Assembly (NCBI GenBank): GCA_040752895.1 | Contig: JBFMHN010000003.1 | Coordinates: 62,001-126,000 of the forward strand | DNA length: 64,000 nucleotides | Direction of reading: 5' to 3' | Source of the DNA: Pseudomonadota bacterium | GTDB taxonomy: Bacteria; Pseudomonadota; Alphaproteobacteria; GCA-2746255 | Shown here: positions 63,730 through 64,000 of the stretch, one piece after another | Position numbering within the stretch: position 1 is the stretch's first letter | Layout: each line of letters opens with the position of its first letter | Notes under the pieces: model-generated | What the model saw: only the letters and a program-made list of their open reading frames with translations | Databases searched by the model: none | What the model was told of the DNA's origin: nothing | Program-made: the position numbers and the translations under genes

Positions 63730-64000
63730 TACTCCAGCTCCGAGATGTAGAGGGTGACGTCCGCGCTTGCGCGGATCGCGGCGATATGGGTGTCCCGCCC
63801 GGCCTTTCCTTGGCCGAGGGACAAGTAAAGATAGGTGCCGCCCGGCAGGTAATGGTCCGTCGCGACCGCGACGACGGTTGCGCCGCCGCTGCGCATGAAG
63901 CAGGGGCCCGTCGCATAAACGGCGATCGCGCGGGTGTTCGCATCGAAGGCGGTCGTGTTGCGAGCGCTCGTCGCCGTCACGCTGATAGCGTGGGCTTTTC
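63729..64000 (-). CDS. Hypothetical protein of the phage-like module (5' end beyond the window)
   Basis: At least 90 residues; the frame is open to the right edge and stops at 63729, so the start lies outside or is GTG 63980. The visible part includes TRAIAVYATGPCFMRSGGA and YLPGGTYLYLSLGQG and resembles short phage structural proteins with beta-rich repeats. Overlaps the start of the LamG-like gene by one base. Function unknown. Confidence 0.6.
   Translation of the reverse strand, partial: KAHAISVTATSARNTTAFDANTRAIAVYATGPCFMRSGGATVVAVATDHYLPGGTYLYLSLGQGKAGRDTHIAAIRASADVTLYISELE

Overview
The window looks like a chromosomal piece of a GC-rich alphaproteobacterium, most like Rhodospirillales. 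That reading rests on gene content and order: a giant (about 180 kDa) NAD-glutamate dehydrogenase, tsaD divergent from hemC-hemD-mitofilin-like-hemY, argH-lptM-lysA divergent from tlpA, HIG1-pduO-etfB-etfA-hbd, and rsmB-rpe-heparinase leading to purH. Genes are tightly packed with many 1-4 bp stop/start overlaps, and no gap between the annotated genes exceeds 300 bases.

0-10 kb: an accessory-looking block. It holds the 5' end of a carboxymuconolactone-decarboxylase-family gene, a small Cys-rich protein, a membrane rhodanese overlapping an ArsM-like methyltransferase, and a MarR regulator. Then come three paralogous secreted cytochrome-P460-type proteins interleaved with DUF3179 and DUF1329 proteins. 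One paralogue carries two tandem Cys-rich repeat tracts, one is ordinary, and one has no cysteine and therefore no c-heme motif. A perfect FNR/FixK-type palindrome lies upstream of the ordinary one. A DUF6969-like gene and a class I cytochrome c close the block.

10-20 kb: a PQQ region. pqqABCDE runs on the minus strand, including a 27-residue pqqA. It is flanked by a plus-strand NitT/TauT-type ABC transporter and a minus-strand four-gene ABC system (substrate-binding protein, beta-propeller, ATPase, ABC-2 permease) of the kind tied to PQQ alcohol dehydrogenases and, in some methylotrophs and pseudomonads, to lanthanide uptake. No PQQ dehydrogenase is in the window.

20-46.6 kb: housekeeping genes. 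These are NAD-GDH, purH, a five-gene surface-polysaccharide cassette (polysaccharide epimerase, sugar epimerase, WecA-like transferase, O-antigen ligase, FkbM methyltransferase), heparinase, rpe, rsmB, an SDHAF4-like gene, a nuclease, acs, Rieske, EVE, gpsA, tsaD, the heme genes hemC/hemD/hemY, and tRNA-Thr(CGT).

46.7-55.7 kb: a cold-shock gene, then an apparently Fur-controlled iron island. It has a cupredoxin plus an FTR1 permease with an unusual Cys-containing C-terminal domain. A minus-strand operon encodes a porin, a covalent-FMN protein, a PepSY membrane protein and ApbE. Divergent from it are a small outer-membrane protein and a TonB-dependent receptor. Strong Fur-box arrays sit in the divergent promoter region.

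55.7-62.6 kb: amino-acid biosynthesis (lysA, lptM, argH), tlpA, beta-oxidation/electron-transfer genes, cobalamin adenosyltransferase and HIG1. From 62.6 kb to the end lie genes that look like the edge of a prophage or virion module, with a LamG-like domain protein.
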